A stretch of 64,000 nt of DNA from Hypomesus transpacificus (GCF_021917145.1 NC_061071.1:6322938-6386937), one strand, 5' to 3'. Positions 1 through 12,769 are shown, counted from the first letter of the stretch. Notes: generated by a model from the letters alone, not told the origin. Translations and numbers: made by a program.

Positions 1-80
1 GACACGCAGTTTCACTTCTCCGCCGGGGCTGGAAATGAGGATGTGTGAAGGTGTGTGTGTGTGTGAGTCAGTCAGATTAC

Positions 81-306
81 CAGTGATGTATCCTGCAGGG
101 GTTGGGGTGAGGCTGTGGAACTGCTGGTCATGTTTGGATCTCTCATCCACTGAGATCGCCCAGGCATCCAGACTCCCTGGAGAACACACACACACAGGCT
201 GGAGACACTGGGGTCTTATAGAGCATGCGCACGTATGCACGCACACACAGCCAGGCGCACACGCGCCCACACACTTACCTCCGAAGGCAGTGGGAAACTG
301 AGCCAT
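81..306 (-). CDS. itsn1: intersectin 1, first two coding exons (partial)
   Basis: Exon 1 (306..279) begins with ATG and encodes MAQFPTAFG. Exon 2 (176..81) continues with [20 protein letters not shown] and ends near GYITG. Both junctions use GT/AG in phase 1. This is the start of intersectin 1, a multi-domain EH/SH3 scaffold for clathrin-mediated endocytosis. The visible part is the beginning of the first EH domain, and the remaining exons lie beyond the left edge. ITSN2 normally starts MMAQFPTAMNGG, so the residues favour ITSN1. The gene is divergent from cryzl1, the head-to-head order seen on human chromosome 21. A CA-rich intron separates the two exons. Confidence 0.88.
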
Positions 307-642
307 GATTCAGTCAGTCAACTGCAGCTGAGCTGCAACACCTTGGGGAACACAGAGACTGGTGTTACACTGGTGTGTTAGCGCCTGTGAGTGTGTGTGA
401 GAGAGAGGGTGTGCATCAGGTCATCTGGTAATGATCAGTTCTGGCCTCGTGCAAGTCCAGCCTAGGGGCGAACAGAGAAAGAGAGAAGAGGGAGAGAGGG
501 AGAGAGAAAGTTAGAGAGAGAGAGAGAGAGAGAGAGACACAGAGACAGAGACAGACACAGACACAGACACAGACACAGACACAGACACAGAGACAGACAC
601 AGAGACAGAGACAGAGACAGAGACAGAGACAGAGACAGAGAC

Positions 643-711
<69 letters not shown>

Positions 712-2013
712 GAGGTCCCCCCCCCAGCTGTGTGAATGTGAGTGGGAGGCCAGCCATCGTGTGTATGTGAGGGAGGTATTTTAATCAAGTCCAGATCCCA
801 GGGTGGGTGGAGCCACATCATCGTCATGGATACACGTTTACAGCCCATCATTCCGTGCGGCAGGAAGTCATGCGACAGGAAAGCATAAATGGACTAATCA
901 GAGAATATCATTGGCTGTACACACACACACACACACGCACACACACACACACACAGTATGAGGAGACAGAAGAGACATGACTCACTCTCCCTTCTCCGGA
1001 CTCATTCACATCACAGCTCCCTGCTGAAGCACACACACACACACATCTCGCTTTCCCGCGCACACACACTAAGACCCCCTGCACGCCTTCACACACACAC
1101 TCAATACACCCTGCTCTCTCCCTCACACACACACACACACAAGACACACTGCTCTGTCCCTCACACACACAAAAACACACAATACACACTGCTCTCTCCC
1201 TCACACACACTCAATACACCCTGTTCTCCCTCACACACTCACGCCGGGTAACAGAGGGTCTGTTTTGTTCCTGTGACCTACTTTAGCTCCTTCACACTTT
1301 GATGCTAATGAGACTCCTTCCCCTCCTCTTCCCCTCTCTCCTTCTCCCCCTCCTCCCCTCTCTGTCCTTCACCTCCTCCTCCCCTCTCTCTCTCCCCTTC
1401 TCCTCCTCCTCGCCTCTTTCTCTCTCTCCTCCTCCTCCTCCTCGCCTCTCTCTCTCTTTCTCCTACCCACTCTCTCCTCTTGTCCCCTGTCCACCCCTAC
1501 TTCCGCTCTCATCTCCTCTGCCCCCTACCCCCCCCCCCCTCCTCTCCTCTCCCCCCCAACCCCCCATCTCATCTCCTCTCTATTTCATGCACCACTTCTC
1601 TCTTTGTGTTGTTCCTAACCGAGCAGGGAGTATTGTCTGGTTCTGCATACCAGCCCTGGGAAAACCACACAAACACAAACACCTTGTCCTGGCATTTACT
1701 CAACAACCTTCACAGGCTATGCGGTTGATAACGAGAGCTGAAGTCGTTACGTCACATCCAAGGGCACTGATGGATGCCAGCTCTTCTGGTTCATTCTTTC
1801 TGTGGAGAGACCTTTCTGAGCACTGACGCCTGAATGCTGCCTGTAGAACACATTGGTTCTGCTGAGCTAGCTGCTAGTCGGCATCCTAATCTCTTGTTTT
1901 TCTCTGTGGTAAAGACCTGTATTCCTCTATAGCGGGACCGTTGCTTCTACGGGGGGGGTCAAAATAAGACATGAAGGACTGGTAGAGCAGTCAGATGGAT
2001 AATGCAGGACCTA

Positions 2014-2049
<36 letters not shown>

Positions 2050-2646
2050 ATAGTTGGATTAGACAGTAAAAATTAGAAGCTACAGGATGATGCTGCTCCA
2101 AAGTGTATCTGTGTTTGTGTGGGGCCTGGTAGCAGATGTGTGTGTGTGTGTGTGTGTGTCCCCTCCCCCCATAATCTTAGCTGCTGAGGGGACAAGGGGG
2201 TGGGCTATGTAGCTAGCCTCTAACCCTCTGAGTCTGACTGATATGATAAGCCTGTGTTCGGCAACACTCACACAAAAGCGATTTGATATGAGGAACAACG
2301 GATCCGTATCTCAGTGTGTGTGAGACAGGGGTGTGTGTGTGTGTTTGTGTGCGAGTGTGTGCGAGTGTGTCGTTTACAGTCCAGCAGGTCTTTTGGGGTC
2401 AACAGCACCGGGCTGTCAGCTGGTAATAATAGTTCTCTACTTCACATGTCCGTATCACCTCCACACACACACACACACCAGCCTACAGTCAGTTTAAATC
2501 TACACCTCAAGTACCCAGAACCCCTGTCCTCTCCTTTCCCTCTCTCCTCTCCTCCCTTTTGGTAGATACAATGTCAACACAAGGTTGGCCTTGCCATAGT
2601 GACCCTGCAGGCTGGAACGCAACCATGACATTGACACTGCTGCATC

Positions 2647-2678
<32 letters not shown>

Positions 2679-4381
2679 CACGTCAGCCCTGTAAGCCTGG
2701 AATGAGGGTCAGCTAAGAGGTTCACGTAGAAATGTAAAACAGATTATGAGGTGGGTTGGCGGGGACTGCGCATTCTCTTACTAAAGTATACACCACTGTT
2801 ACCCACTCCTCCTCCCCTCTCCTGCACACACAGCTGTCAAAACAGCATCATCTCCTCTCTCCCCACACAGTTAACTTATCCAGTATTTGTGGAACCTGCT
2901 TTAAGTTATCGTATACGGCATCGGACTTTACGGTTGTCAGCTGCTAAGACTGTTGACATTAAATAGCGAGCCAACCAAGATACAATAGATGTTACCCAAG
3001 GTTGTATTTCAATCACTTACTCAAGCTTCCTGCAGGAAATGTTCTCTTAAGTCCAACCAGTCAGCATATCCTGGGGATACCACGTTAGTTGACTAACTGA
3101 CCACAATTGTCCGTCGACAGAATTCAACCTAGAGTCAGCACCGCACCACCAGCCACAATCAATCAGTATAAATACAAACTGTGTATCGAGCTTATCAGTC
3201 TCCGCTACTACCATATTACGTTGACAAGTGGTTATACTTCACGTTAGTCAACCACCATAAATCGGTTTAGCTATGTTGCTTGCTAGCTCGGTAGCAGATA
3301 TTCCTAGTACTACCAGTTAATCGCTAGCATTCCTGACGCTGGTTTGCCTCAAACCAGCATCTATCATTGAACTATCATTGCGGCAAGATAATAAGATACC
3401 TTCACATAAGGTTGGTTGATTACGAAATAATGCACTGTAGATGAATGAAATGCATCTGCCTCGTTAGGTAGCTACACAAGCCATATCAGCTATCGCAAAG
3501 GGTGCTGATCGATCAGCAGTGAAACGCCGAGATTCTTGCCCGTCTTGTGTGTGTCAATCCCCCTCTGCCCTCCCCGACCGTCCTGGACCGCCACCACCAG
3601 CAGTCTAGCGACGCTAGCCGCGGATGATACGTAAGCTAGACAGCTACAAGACATTCTTTCACATTGTCCTCTATTTCACAGTTTCCTTACCTCATAGTTG
3701 TTTTTCCATGCTTTGATAAGTAATAATATATACTGCTGTGTGTTACAGAGCACATAAAATTGAGTAAATTGTCCAATGCTTGTCGATTTTCTGGAATATT
3801 TGTCCAGTAATTCCTGTCTCCCCTCCACCAAGGGCCTGCCGCTCGGCTACGCAAATTGGAAAATGGGGTAATAGCGCGAGATGTCGACTGTTGTGAGGTT
3901 GACCAGCATTAGCCAATCAGCTAACACGGTCGTGTGATGGACACGATATTGGGCAAATCATAAAACGTTTGGAAGTATGAAAAATTGTTCTATTGGCTTG
4001 AGACGAACCCCTATTTGTGATTGACAAGATTTTCGGTGAACATGATGACAGGAGTGGCAAAAAGACAGACACCAAATGACCAATCAACAATATCAGGGAA
4101 CTCTCGCATAGATGCAGTTCATCCAGCCTTTTCGGTGTTTATGACATCCTGTTCACATGATTTAAGCTAGTAACATGGCTATGTATCCGTTCGAGTTGAG
4201 TTTAGTGGGAAGATTGGCACTGGGAAGCTAGAATAGCTGATGCGAGTCGCCTTTTCTTACCTATGATATTGCCCATTGTGCAGGGGTGTGTACTTGCCGG
4301 TTATCAGCGACTAGCTAGAATTGTTGGTAAACAGCTTTGCGAGAGTAAGCATCCATACAGGATCACAACAGCTCTGTCGCC
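307..4381. promoter_or_regulatory. itsn1-cryzl1 divergent intergenic region
   Basis: About 4.1 kb separates the two start codons. The first 2.7 kb is mostly simple sequence: GA/AGAC repeats at 484-708, CA/GT tracts near 920-1250, 1990-2050, 2130-2160 and 2645-2685, and CT-rich sequence at 1310-1600. From about 2.9 to 4.38 kb the sequence is non-repetitive and includes CG-containing stretches near 3500-3620 and 3830-3900. It probably contains the shared promoter region and 5' untranslated exons. No transcription start can be fixed from sequence alone. Confidence 0.4.
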
Positions 4382-7005
4382 ATGAAGGGGCTGTACTGCA
4401 AACCGGGGCAGACCACCGCCGACCATAAATTTGTTATACAGGAAACGGTACGTTTCAGGTAACTTACAGTATGACACCTAGAGCTTCTCTCGACTATGTA
4501 GGTCTACAAATGTAAGTGGCATTGTTCTTCATAGTTACTGTGGTGTGTGTGTGTGTGTCCTGCGGTCCTGTCTGACAGGCTGTACCCACCGTGCTGGACA
4601 GTCACCAAGTCAAGGTGCAGGTCAAAGCATGCGCACTCAGCCCCATAAATGTAAAGGTAGGTCATACATGTTATAGCTGTGTTATAAGAGTGTTTTAACG
4701 ATGTACGGGTGGCGTGAATGTGGTTATTAATGATAAGAGATGTGTTGTAGGTGGTGGTATAACTGTATCATAGAGTAATAACAGCTCTCTCTGCCAGTTG
4801 ATGGAGGAGATGATCATCCAGAGAGATGTGTGTCCGGTTGGCAGGGAGGTGGTGGGCATCATCCTTCAAGGTATCATAGTAACAGTTTCCACAGTAGCAA
4901 TGTGATGTGGTGCCCCATAGCATCAGTCACCATAGTAACCATGTCGGTGTTTCTGCAGTGGGTTCCAAGGTGACCTTTTTTCATCCAGGCGATGAGGTTG
5001 TGGGTGAGTCACAATGCTCGTAGTCACAAAAACCGCAGCGTTACTTGCGTCGAAACAGTGTGACGGTCACTGTGGTGACTAAGCAGAGTCTGGTTGCAGG
5101 GATCCTGCCATTGGACACGGAGATGTCCGGTCTGAGTGAGGTGATTGTCATGGACGAGTATCATCTGGGTATGGATAACACACTCACAGCTGGTTTCCAG
5201 GGTGTGTTGACGGTGTGCTAAAGTGTGTGTGTGTGTGTGTCGGTCCTCCAGTGCAGAAGCCAGAGAAGGTGAGCTGGGTGGAGGCGGCGGGGGTCATACA
5301 CGACGGCGTGCGAGCGTACACGGCTCTGCACACCTTCGCCCGCGTGGCGGCCGGACACACCCTGCTGGTCCTGGATGCAGCCTCGGTACGTAGCCGTGGC
5401 GACCGTCGCCAATGAAACTCCTATCTGAGGCTTCACCTACGGGTGCCAGGTAGGCAGAGCTAGCTCTACCTCAAACCTCTGGGGGGTTCTAAGCGTGTGT
5501 GTGTTCTAAGCGCGTGTGTGTGTGTATGTTCCAGGCATGTGGCGTTTTGGCCGTGCAGCTGGCTCACTCCCATGGTGTGCGAGTCCTGGCATCTGCCCAC
5601 TCTGCTGAAGACCAGGCCTTCCTGGAGCAGCTCCGGCCCAGCGTGGGTGAGGAGGGGGCAGGGGTGAGGGCGGTCAGGCCTCCCTGGAGCAACTCTGCCC
5701 CAGTGTGAGCGAGGAAGGGGGAGGAGGGGGAGATCCTATAAGTTACCCTATATTCTAACCATAAACCTAACTTTATAATGTTATCAACCTTAAACCCCTT
5801 AGTAGCCCTACGCCCTCGCTTACGCTAGTATTTTATCTTAACTCCCTGTCTCTGCTCTCCTCTGCCTCATCTTCTAGGGGTGCAGGAGTCACTCGTAGGT
5901 CAGTCTGTGTCTGTCTGCTGTCTACTTTGCCTACCTGCCTGTCTGTTTTGCCTGCCTATCTGTCTGTTTTGCTTGTCTGCCTGCCGGTCTAGGTGATTTG
6001 AGTGTTTCCATGTGAAGCCAGGGTAAAAAGTGTGTGTGTGTGTCCAGGCAAGGTGATAAGTGTGTGTGTGTGTTTCCTGGGAGGATGATAGGAGTGTGTG
6101 TGTTTGTGTGTCCAGCCAGGGTGATAGGAGTGTGGAACAGCCAGGTGGACTTGATTGAGGTGTGTATGGAGGAAACAGGAGGGCTGGGTGTCGACATCAT
6201 CATCGATTCTGGAGGTAAACAACAGAGGCTGGCCTCCCTGTATATGTGTGTGTTTGTGACTGTTGGCGGGGGTGGTTATGATTTTGTGTCTCCTGCAGTA
6301 CGGCTTCAGGAGGAGACAGATTCCAGGAGGCTCCTCCCACACAAACATGACATCATCACCCTGCTTGGGGTCGGAGGTCACTGGGTGACCTCAGAGGACA
6401 ACCTGCAGGTAGACATGCACAATGCACATACACCCCGCCCCCCTACACACCACACACACAATCAAACCTCACTCACACACACCAACACCACACGCACAAT
6501 CTGTCCTTCTCTTTCCCCAGCTTGACCCCCCCGACAGCCGAATGCTCTTCCTCAAGGCCGCCTCCCTCTCCTTCCTCAACCAGGAAGTGTGGACCTCCTC
6601 CAGCGCGCGCCAGGGCCGCTACCTTCGTATCCTTTAACCCCCCTCCCCAATTACAGGCCAGCTTTCAGGTTCTGTTTATCTTGTTGAAAACTGTCCTCAG
6701 GGTCATTTGAAGCTGTTACCTTAGCGATTGGCTGTCCAATAGATATCATGAGGAACATTGTAGAGAAACTGTCCACTGGAACCCTCAGGTACTCGCCAAC
6801 TCAAGCAGATTTCAATACTTTATTGTAAAATACATGTCGCATATAAAACTACCTATGCTGGATGTAAGTTAAACAACACAGAGTAAACTCTGTGTGTTTG
6901 TGTAGACCCCAGTTGGAGGAGCCTGTCCCTTTGTATGAAGCTACCGTCTCCATGGAGATGGTTCAGCGTGGCCAGATGAGGAAGAGGCTAGTGGTTCAGC
7001 TGTGA
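4382..7005 (+). CDS. cryzl1: quinone oxidoreductase-like protein 1 (zeta-crystallin-like 1)
   Basis: Twelve coding exons: 4382-4447, 4579-4656, 4798-4870, 4959-5003, 5100-5168, 5252-5385, 5535-5646, 6116-6214, 6299-6408, 6521-6626, 6743-6788, 6906-7005. They join in frame to 345 residues, against about 349 in human. The protein is an MDR-superfamily (zinc-free) quinone oxidoreductase-like enzyme, presumably NAD(P)H-binding and cytosolic. Recognisable blocks are MKGLY at the start, [49 protein letters not shown] and [15 protein letters not shown]. The 5646 to 6116 join gives SVARVIG, which matches the human IARVID. An AATAAA follows the stop at 7151. The classical MDR substrate zinc ligands are not evident. 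Confidence 0.93.
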
Positions 7006-7150
7006 TGAGACTCCAAGTCCCATCAGTCCTCTGGGGGACAGACACTTCCTGGTTGTGTTTCAGTATTCCCTCATCTGTCATTTCTCCCCACATCCACATC
7101 AGCCAACATCTATCTTTTGATTGACAGCAACAGCCATCGTGTTGGTGGCT

Positions 7151-7156
7151 AATAAA
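7151..7156 (+). terminator. cryzl1 polyadenylation signal
   Basis: A canonical AATAAA lies 146 bases after the cryzl1 stop codon and is followed by a T/GT-rich stretch. Confidence 0.7.
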
Positions 7157-7395
7157 GTTTTTCCTTGTTTGTATAAAATGTGTGGTGTCTGTTTGTTCAG
7201 CAGCCTGGTGTAAACGCAGGCCCAGGCCAGATCTGAGATCTGTACCCACACAGTCTGAAGGAAGCAGGCACTGCAATCTGCCCTGATCAAGGACTGCATA
7301 GTTCTTCTCAAGACCCATGTTTTTCAGGTGCATGGAGAGGACACTTGTGATTAGACAGGCAGCGATAATGTTGACCTATCAGGGACATCTATTCT

Positions 7396-10300
7396 TCACT
7401 CAGCCTGGCTGTGCGCCGGGAGCCTCCGCAACACATCTAAGGAACGACCCAGAATGCCTTGCTCCTCTTGACGTAATTGAGCCACCACCTCCAACTGCTC
7501 CCTCAGAACCTGGTCACACTGCTTTCTCAGCCTGGAGATCTACACACACACACACACAGGACACAAATACATTACATTTAGCAGGCGCTCTTATCCACAG
7601 CGACTTACAGTAAGTACAGGGACATTCCCCCCGAGGCAAGTAGGGTGAAGTGCCTTGCCCAAGGACACAATTTGTCGTTTGGCCCAGCCGGGAATCGAAC
7701 CAACAACCTTCCGATCAATAGCCCTACTATTAGTATTACTAACCGCTCAGCCATCTGACACCCCAGTCAGAACGTGCTGCACGTTTACGGCCAGGGTTAT
7801 CAGGGCAGCGCTGTCAGGGTTATCAGGGGTACCTGGTCCAGGACGGTGGTGGTGTCCTGCAGCAGCAGCTGGCAGGTGTGAGCAGCCATGAGGACGTTCA
7901 GCTGCTCCGTTTCCTCACTCACTGCTGCCCCCTGCAGGACGCTCTTCCACTGGGGGCTGGAGAACACACGACTCACACACATGCAGACGCCACATCCCTT
8001 TTTCTGTCCCAAATCTCTGAATTTAAACTGGTGTTTCTGTTTAGAATAGTGTGTGTGTGTGTCTGTGACAAGTCTTACTAGTGTTCGGGTCTCAGTGACA
8101 GTAGTCTTAGGACAGTCATTAGTCTCCAGGACGGCCCGTCAACGCCAAAGGTCAGATTTCTGATGGAGGGAGAGAGGAATGGTGAGGTCATCCTACACTA
8201 TAGCGTAGCTTAGTGTACAGTTACTGAATGTGCTGTGGTGTTGAATAGCTTAGCATAGCATCAAGAAGCGTAGCTTGGTGTAACATTGTGTGTAGAACGG
8301 TGCAATGTGGCACAGCTTAGCGTACATGCATTGACCAAGTTTTGCATCTTACTGTAGTAAGTCATGTTGTTTGAGGAAGAGCAACTTCTGTTCCAGCTGG
8401 CCTCTGCCTTCAGCACTAACACACTTTTGCAGGAGCCCTGGAATACACACATAGACACACACACACACATCGTATTACACACCAGGATACATACAAAGTA
8501 GAGGGAATAAGCTGAGGGTTGTTTGAGAGTAACCCAGGATAAGTGCTGTTGCTTGGTGACCTTCCTCTCCCACCTTCCTCCACGTAAACCACTCCATGGG
8601 GGTTGTCGGGGGCGACAAAGCCATACTCCAGCAGCAGACGCTGGTTGTCATGTGGACCGTAGCATATGAAGGCCTGTTGGAACTTGTGGCAGCCTTGAAG
8701 GATGTGCACCTCATAACATTTGGACACCTCGTTGAAACACGCTTGCACCTACACAAACACACACAGCGTCTTTAGTTGCTCAACTTGTCTTCATTTTGTG
8801 CACATTTTGCCAGACCTGTGTGTCTCTGTCTGACCTGTGTGTCAGGGCGGTGGTTGAGGAGGTCTAGGTATGGCGCCAAGGCATAGACATCTTCTTGTCT
8901 GGACAGGGAGGGGTTGTAAGGATGCTTCTTGTAGACGGTACGGGTGTTGACGCTACACCAGGCCCAGAGCACAGCCTCCAGAGAGAACACCTCCTCCACA
9001 CAGCAAACCAACAGGGGCTGCAAGAACCTAAACCAGACCAATCATAGTCAAGCACAGGCGGAACATTACCACCAGCAGCCAATCAAAAACACTCAGTGTC
9101 CTTTCTCACCTGAAGAAGGCCAATGAGGAGGCATGGAGCTCCTGGACTTCCTGTTTCTGCTGTAGGGCCCGCTCCCTCACTCCACTCGGCAGAAGGCTGA
9201 TGACCTCATCAGAGAAGTAGGCGGGACATGTGTAGGAAGTGGGTAGGACTTTTATGTAGGGCATCCAATCAGCATCTTCTCCCAGGTGTCTCTCACATAT
9301 GAGGAAGGTACACAGGGCCAGCAGAGGAGACACTGGCGGCTGCCACCTGACACACACACACACACACACAGTGGTGGAATCAACTCCACACCTCCATCAG
9401 AGACACGGACTGTCTCTCCACCTTCAAGAGAAGGCTCAAGACGCACTTGTTCCGGGAGTACAATGGTACTTAGGAATGGTTTGCTGAACCCAACGCTAGT
9501 TTCCTCAAGGTTCACAATGACTCTTGCTTAGACTGTTGCTCTTGTTGGTTAGTGGTAGCTGATTTAAACTGTTGTATTCTTTTTTAGTTAATCCTATTTT
9601 TATTGCTTTCCTACAGGTACACCTGCATTTAGAGATTAATGTTGTGTAATTTTAACTTGTTTAACTACATGCTCTTATGGTTTCTTCCCTTTAGCACTAT
9701 TTTTTGGTTGTTCACAATATGTACTTCTTGTTTTTGACTACCCGCAATGCTGTGGGGCTATCTTGTTGTTATTATCAGTGACCTATGCACTTTGTGAAGC
9801 TCTCTCTTGGAAGTCGCTTTGGATAAAAGCGTCTGCTAAATGAATAAATGTAAATGTAAATGTGTACCTATTGATGTACTGTGTGTGTGTGTGTGTGTGT
9901 ATGTGTGTGTGTGTGTGTGTGTGATCCTTGTTGATGTACTGCGTGTACGCACCTATTGTTGTACTGTGTGTGTGTTTGTGTGTGTGTACCTCTTGTTGTA
10001 CTGTGTTGTGTATGTTTGTGTGCGTGTACTTATTAATGTACTTTGTGTGTACCTATGGTTGTACTGTGTGTGTGTACCCATTGTTGTCTTGTGTGTGTAT
10101 GTGTGTGTGTGTGTGTGTACCTCTTGATGTACAGTGTTGTTCATGTTTGTGTGCGTGTACTTATTAATGTACTGTGTGTGTGTACCTATTGTTGTATTGT
10201 GTATGTGTGTGTGTTTGTGTACCTCTTGATGTACTGCCCCAGGTAGCTTTTTAAAACGGTAGAAGTGGTCAACAGACAAGACTCCGGTAAGGAGATGAGT

Positions 10301-10837
10301 AGTTCACCTGGCTGGACGCACACACACATAGCTGTTAGACATGGGAGACACACACACACACACCCAGAGAGGGTTTAATGTTGTACTGACCTGGAGAGCC
10401 GTCAGGCTGAGCAGACCTCTCCCCGTATCTGATGGGAAAAGCAGGCCAAGGTCAAAAGGTTACAGAGCATGTAAACTACATGCTATACCACCCAATACTG
10501 CTCTAACTACCTGAATAGCGTAGGTAGTGTGTACTACCTAGGGGCACTAGGATGGATACTACCTGAGAAGTGTGCTGGGAGCAGCAGTCGTGAGCTGAAG
10601 CCTCGCTTCTGCAGCCACCTCCTCAGACACACAAACGGAGGCTCATGAGACAACGTCACTGTCACAAACGAAAACACACAAACACGTCTCAGACCTGAAA
10701 CACAGACAGACTTCCTTATTGTCCAGTAAGCTGAATGGTCAGTAAGCGATGGTAGGAAGACTACCTGACTGGACAGCTGCTACTCCCTCTCGTTTCCTTC
10801 TCTTCCTCCTCGCTCTCCTGCCGCTCCGCTGCGCCAT
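7396..10837 (-). CDS. setd4: SET domain-containing protein 4
   Basis: Eleven coding exons on the minus strand: 10837-10765, 10658-10563, 10428-10391, 10311-10223, 9346-9110, 9027-8835, 8748-8574, 8437-8353, 8159-8079, 7956-7833, 7539-7396. They give 444 residues, close to human SETD4 (about 440). The protein is a SET-domain lysine methyltransferase of the SETD4/SETD6 type with a C-terminal Rubisco-LSMT substrate-binding-like region. Diagnostic blocks are DTGRGLLSLTALQ, PGELLISLPESCLL, WAWCSVNTRTVY, CALAPYLDLLNH-like sequence, and the SET core FICYGPHDNQRLLLEYGFV, whose tyrosine is the expected catalytic residue. The N-terminus is arginine/lysine-rich (SGRRARRKRRKR), plausibly a nuclear signal. 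The gene is head-to-head with cbr1, as in human. Confidence 0.93.
7571..7764 (-). mobile_element. tRNA-derived SINE copy 1
   Basis: Reverse-oriented copy in setd4 intron 10. Read on the minus strand it has a tRNA-like head with A box (TGGCTGAGCGGTTAG) and B box (GGTTCGATTCC), a body containing CTTGGGCAAGGCACTTCACC, and a tail ending GAGCGCCTGCTAAATG. It belongs to the same family as copies at 12257, 19702, 35524, 45339 and 54472. Confidence 0.8.
9375..9870 (+). mobile_element. 3' end of a LINE retrotransposon
   Basis: This lies in setd4 intron 4. The 5' part encodes the terminus of a reverse-transcriptase ORF, LSTFKRRLKTHLFREYN followed by a stop near 9470, which is the typical end of CR1/L2/Rex-type LINE ORF2. 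An untranslated region follows, and the tail is TTGGATAAAAGCGTCTGCTA with AAATG repeats. The same tail ends the SINE copies in this window, suggesting a LINE/SINE partnership. The element is heavily 5'-truncated. Confidence 0.65.
9870..10235. repeat. GT-rich minisatellite in setd4 intron 4
   Basis: Roughly 35-50 bp units containing GTACCTATTGTTGTACTGTG and variants alternate with GT tracts, directly after the LINE tail. The array runs up to the setd4 exon 4 splice donor. Confidence 0.7.
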
Positions 10838-11409
10838 CAGCCGTCACTGTGGCATGAATACATAGCTATAGTACACATGTGAACGCGTACAGTTGCCTAT
10901 AGATTATAACGTATTGCACCTACAAACAATGTATTACCAACAGCACGCTGTTCGTAACTGGTCACATGGCGTGTTTGTTTTTCCGCGTCTGCGCATTGCT
11001 GCTACGGAAGCCTACATAGGAACAACGCCCGTGCAGATTCACACTGTCTGTGGTGCAGGCGTTTGATCATAAACATCACGTTAAGATCGACCTGAAAAGT
11101 AAGTTATTATTAATCTGTGTGTCAGATGTGTTTACAATAAATAACATTCTATATGAATAATAATTGTATCGTAGCCTTTGGTATACAGTGCGAGTCATTA
11201 TTTTAACCGTAGCCTGTGTGTTGCCTATATGCTGTTGTATAGAGTTTGCTAATTTAGCGAGTTAGATAACTTTGCACTTGATGTATGTTCGGCTCACAGA
11301 AACATTCTTATATTATTAGCGGGCTAGCTAATATAAAATAACATTGGTCGACTAGTGTTGTAATCGGTATCTCGAGCTAACCTGTTCGGTAACACTTGCA
11401 GAACGGGAT
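10838..11409. promoter_or_regulatory. setd4-cbr1 bidirectional promoter region
   Basis: Only 572 bases separate the divergent setd4 and cbr1 start codons. The head-to-head arrangement is conserved with human and implies a shared promoter. GC-richer sequence lies near 10975-11030. No defined element could be assigned. Confidence 0.55.
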
Positions 11410-12751
11410 ATGCCAAGAGTTGCTCTCGTGACAGGATCCAACAAGGGGATCGGTTTCGCTATCGTAAAAGCGCTCTGCAAACAGTTCAATGGGGAAGTCT
11501 TTATTAGCGCAAGAGATGTCGGCCGGGGGACAGCGGCTGTGGAGAGTTTGAAGGCGGAGGGTCTGAATCCGCTGTTCCAGCAACTTGACATTAACGACCA
11601 CTCAAGCGTGTGCGCGGCCCGGGATTTCTTCCAGCAGGAGTACGGCGGTCTCGACGTCCTCGTGAACAATGCAGGAATCGCGTTTAAAAGTAACATCACC
11701 TCAACGCGAATTCTGCTAAACATGACAGTATGTCGGCTATGGTATGTGGAGTGGAAGTTAACTTAAGCTGTGTGTTTGTGTCCACAGTGGCTGACACCAC
11801 TCCGTTTGGTACCCAGGCCGAGGTCACACTTCAGACCAACTTCTTTGCCACCAGAGACATGTGTAACGAGTTTCTGCCCATCATCAAACCAGGAGGTAGA
11901 CACACTCACATGAACACATACACACACTCCCTTAACACAGTGCCCTGGTTCTGGAGGCTGGAGTCCAGGTCAGGGTTCATCTGTGTGTGTGTTTGTGTGT
12001 GTCAGGCAGGGTGGTGAACGTGTCCAGCGGTATGGGCTCCGTTGCTCTGGGCCGCTGTAGCCCCGCCCTCCAGGCCCGTTTCCGTAGTACCGAGATCACG
12101 GAGGAGGAGCTAGTGTCTCTGATGCAGCGCTTCGTGGATGAGGCGCAGGCAGGAAGCCACGCCCAGGGGGGCTGGCCCAACACGGCGTACGGCGTCTCCA
12201 AGACCGGCCTTACAGTGAGTCAGCAAATGTATACACACACACCGCACCTCTGTGTAGGGGGGTCAGATGGCTGAGCGGTTAGGGAATCGGGCTATTAATC
12301 AGAAGGTTGTCGGTTCGATTCCCGGCTGGGAAAAAATGACGTTGTGTCCTTGGGCAAGGCACTTCACCCTACTTACCTCGGGGGGAATGTCCCTGTACTT
12401 ACTGTAAACCGCTCTGGATTAGAGAGTCTGCTAAATGACTACATGTAATGTACATGTAATGTAATATAGGTGACTGTAAGGTAGTCCACAGTAGATACAG
12501 TTGTGTGTGTGTGTATGTGTTAGGTGCTGTCAAGGATCCAGGCTAGTCGACTCTCCCAGGAGAGACCAGGTGACCAGATCCTGCTGAACGCCTGCTGTCC
12601 AGGCTGGGTCCGAACCGACATGGCGGGACCCAACGCCACCAAGTCACCTGACGAGGGTGCCGTCACTCCCTGCTACCTCGCTCTGCTGCCCGCCGGGGAC
12701 ACACAACCTCACGGGGAGTTCCTGTCTGAGATGACCGTGCAGCCCTGGTGA
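11410..12751 (+). CDS. cbr1: carbonyl reductase 1 (NADPH), short-chain dehydrogenase
   Basis: Four exons (11410-11689, 11788-11895, 12006-12214, 12524-12751) encode 274 residues, against 277 in human CBR1. The enzyme is a cytosolic monomeric SDR that reduces quinones, prostaglandins and xenobiotic carbonyls with NADPH. The start MPRVALVTGSNKGIG carries the TGxxxGxG cofactor motif. It is followed by LDVLVNNAGIAF (NNAG), the catalytic serine region NVSSGMGS, and YGVSK (YxxxK) near residue 193. The late block LLNACCPGWVRTDMAGP is typical of CBR1/CBR3. Intron 3 carries a SINE. The (GT)n tract at 12771 lies in the 3' UTR, and AATAAA is at 12976. Confidence 0.95.
12257..12465 (+). mobile_element. 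tRNA-derived SINE copy 2
   Basis: Plus-oriented copy in cbr1 intron 3. The head TGGCTGAGCGGTTAGGGAAT and B box GGTTCGATTCC are clear. The body matches the other copies, and the tail ends AGAGTCTGCTAAATG followed by ATGTAATG repeats. Confidence 0.82.
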
Positions 12752-12769
12752 CCAGGAGGCCAGCCTGCT

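Noticed and set aside
1-28. Possible itsn1 exon 3 after an AG at the left edge
   Set aside because: Joined to exon 2 it gives a stop within five codons and does not match the expected GDQAR start, so it is intron.
416-851. Long open frames over GA/AGAC repeats (Ser/Leu or Cys/Leu repeats)
   Set aside because: Pure simple-sequence artefacts. The same applies to open frames over CA, GT, CT and CTGT tracts elsewhere.
5878-5898. 21-base in-frame exon candidate in cryzl1 (VQESLV)
   Set aside because: It has splice-like ends, but skipping it gives SVARVIG, which aligns without a gap to the human protein. It is more likely intronic.
12257-12330. tRNA gene call on SINE heads (A and B boxes present)
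   Set aside because: The heads do not fold to a complete cloverleaf by eye and are followed by a common SINE body in six copies.
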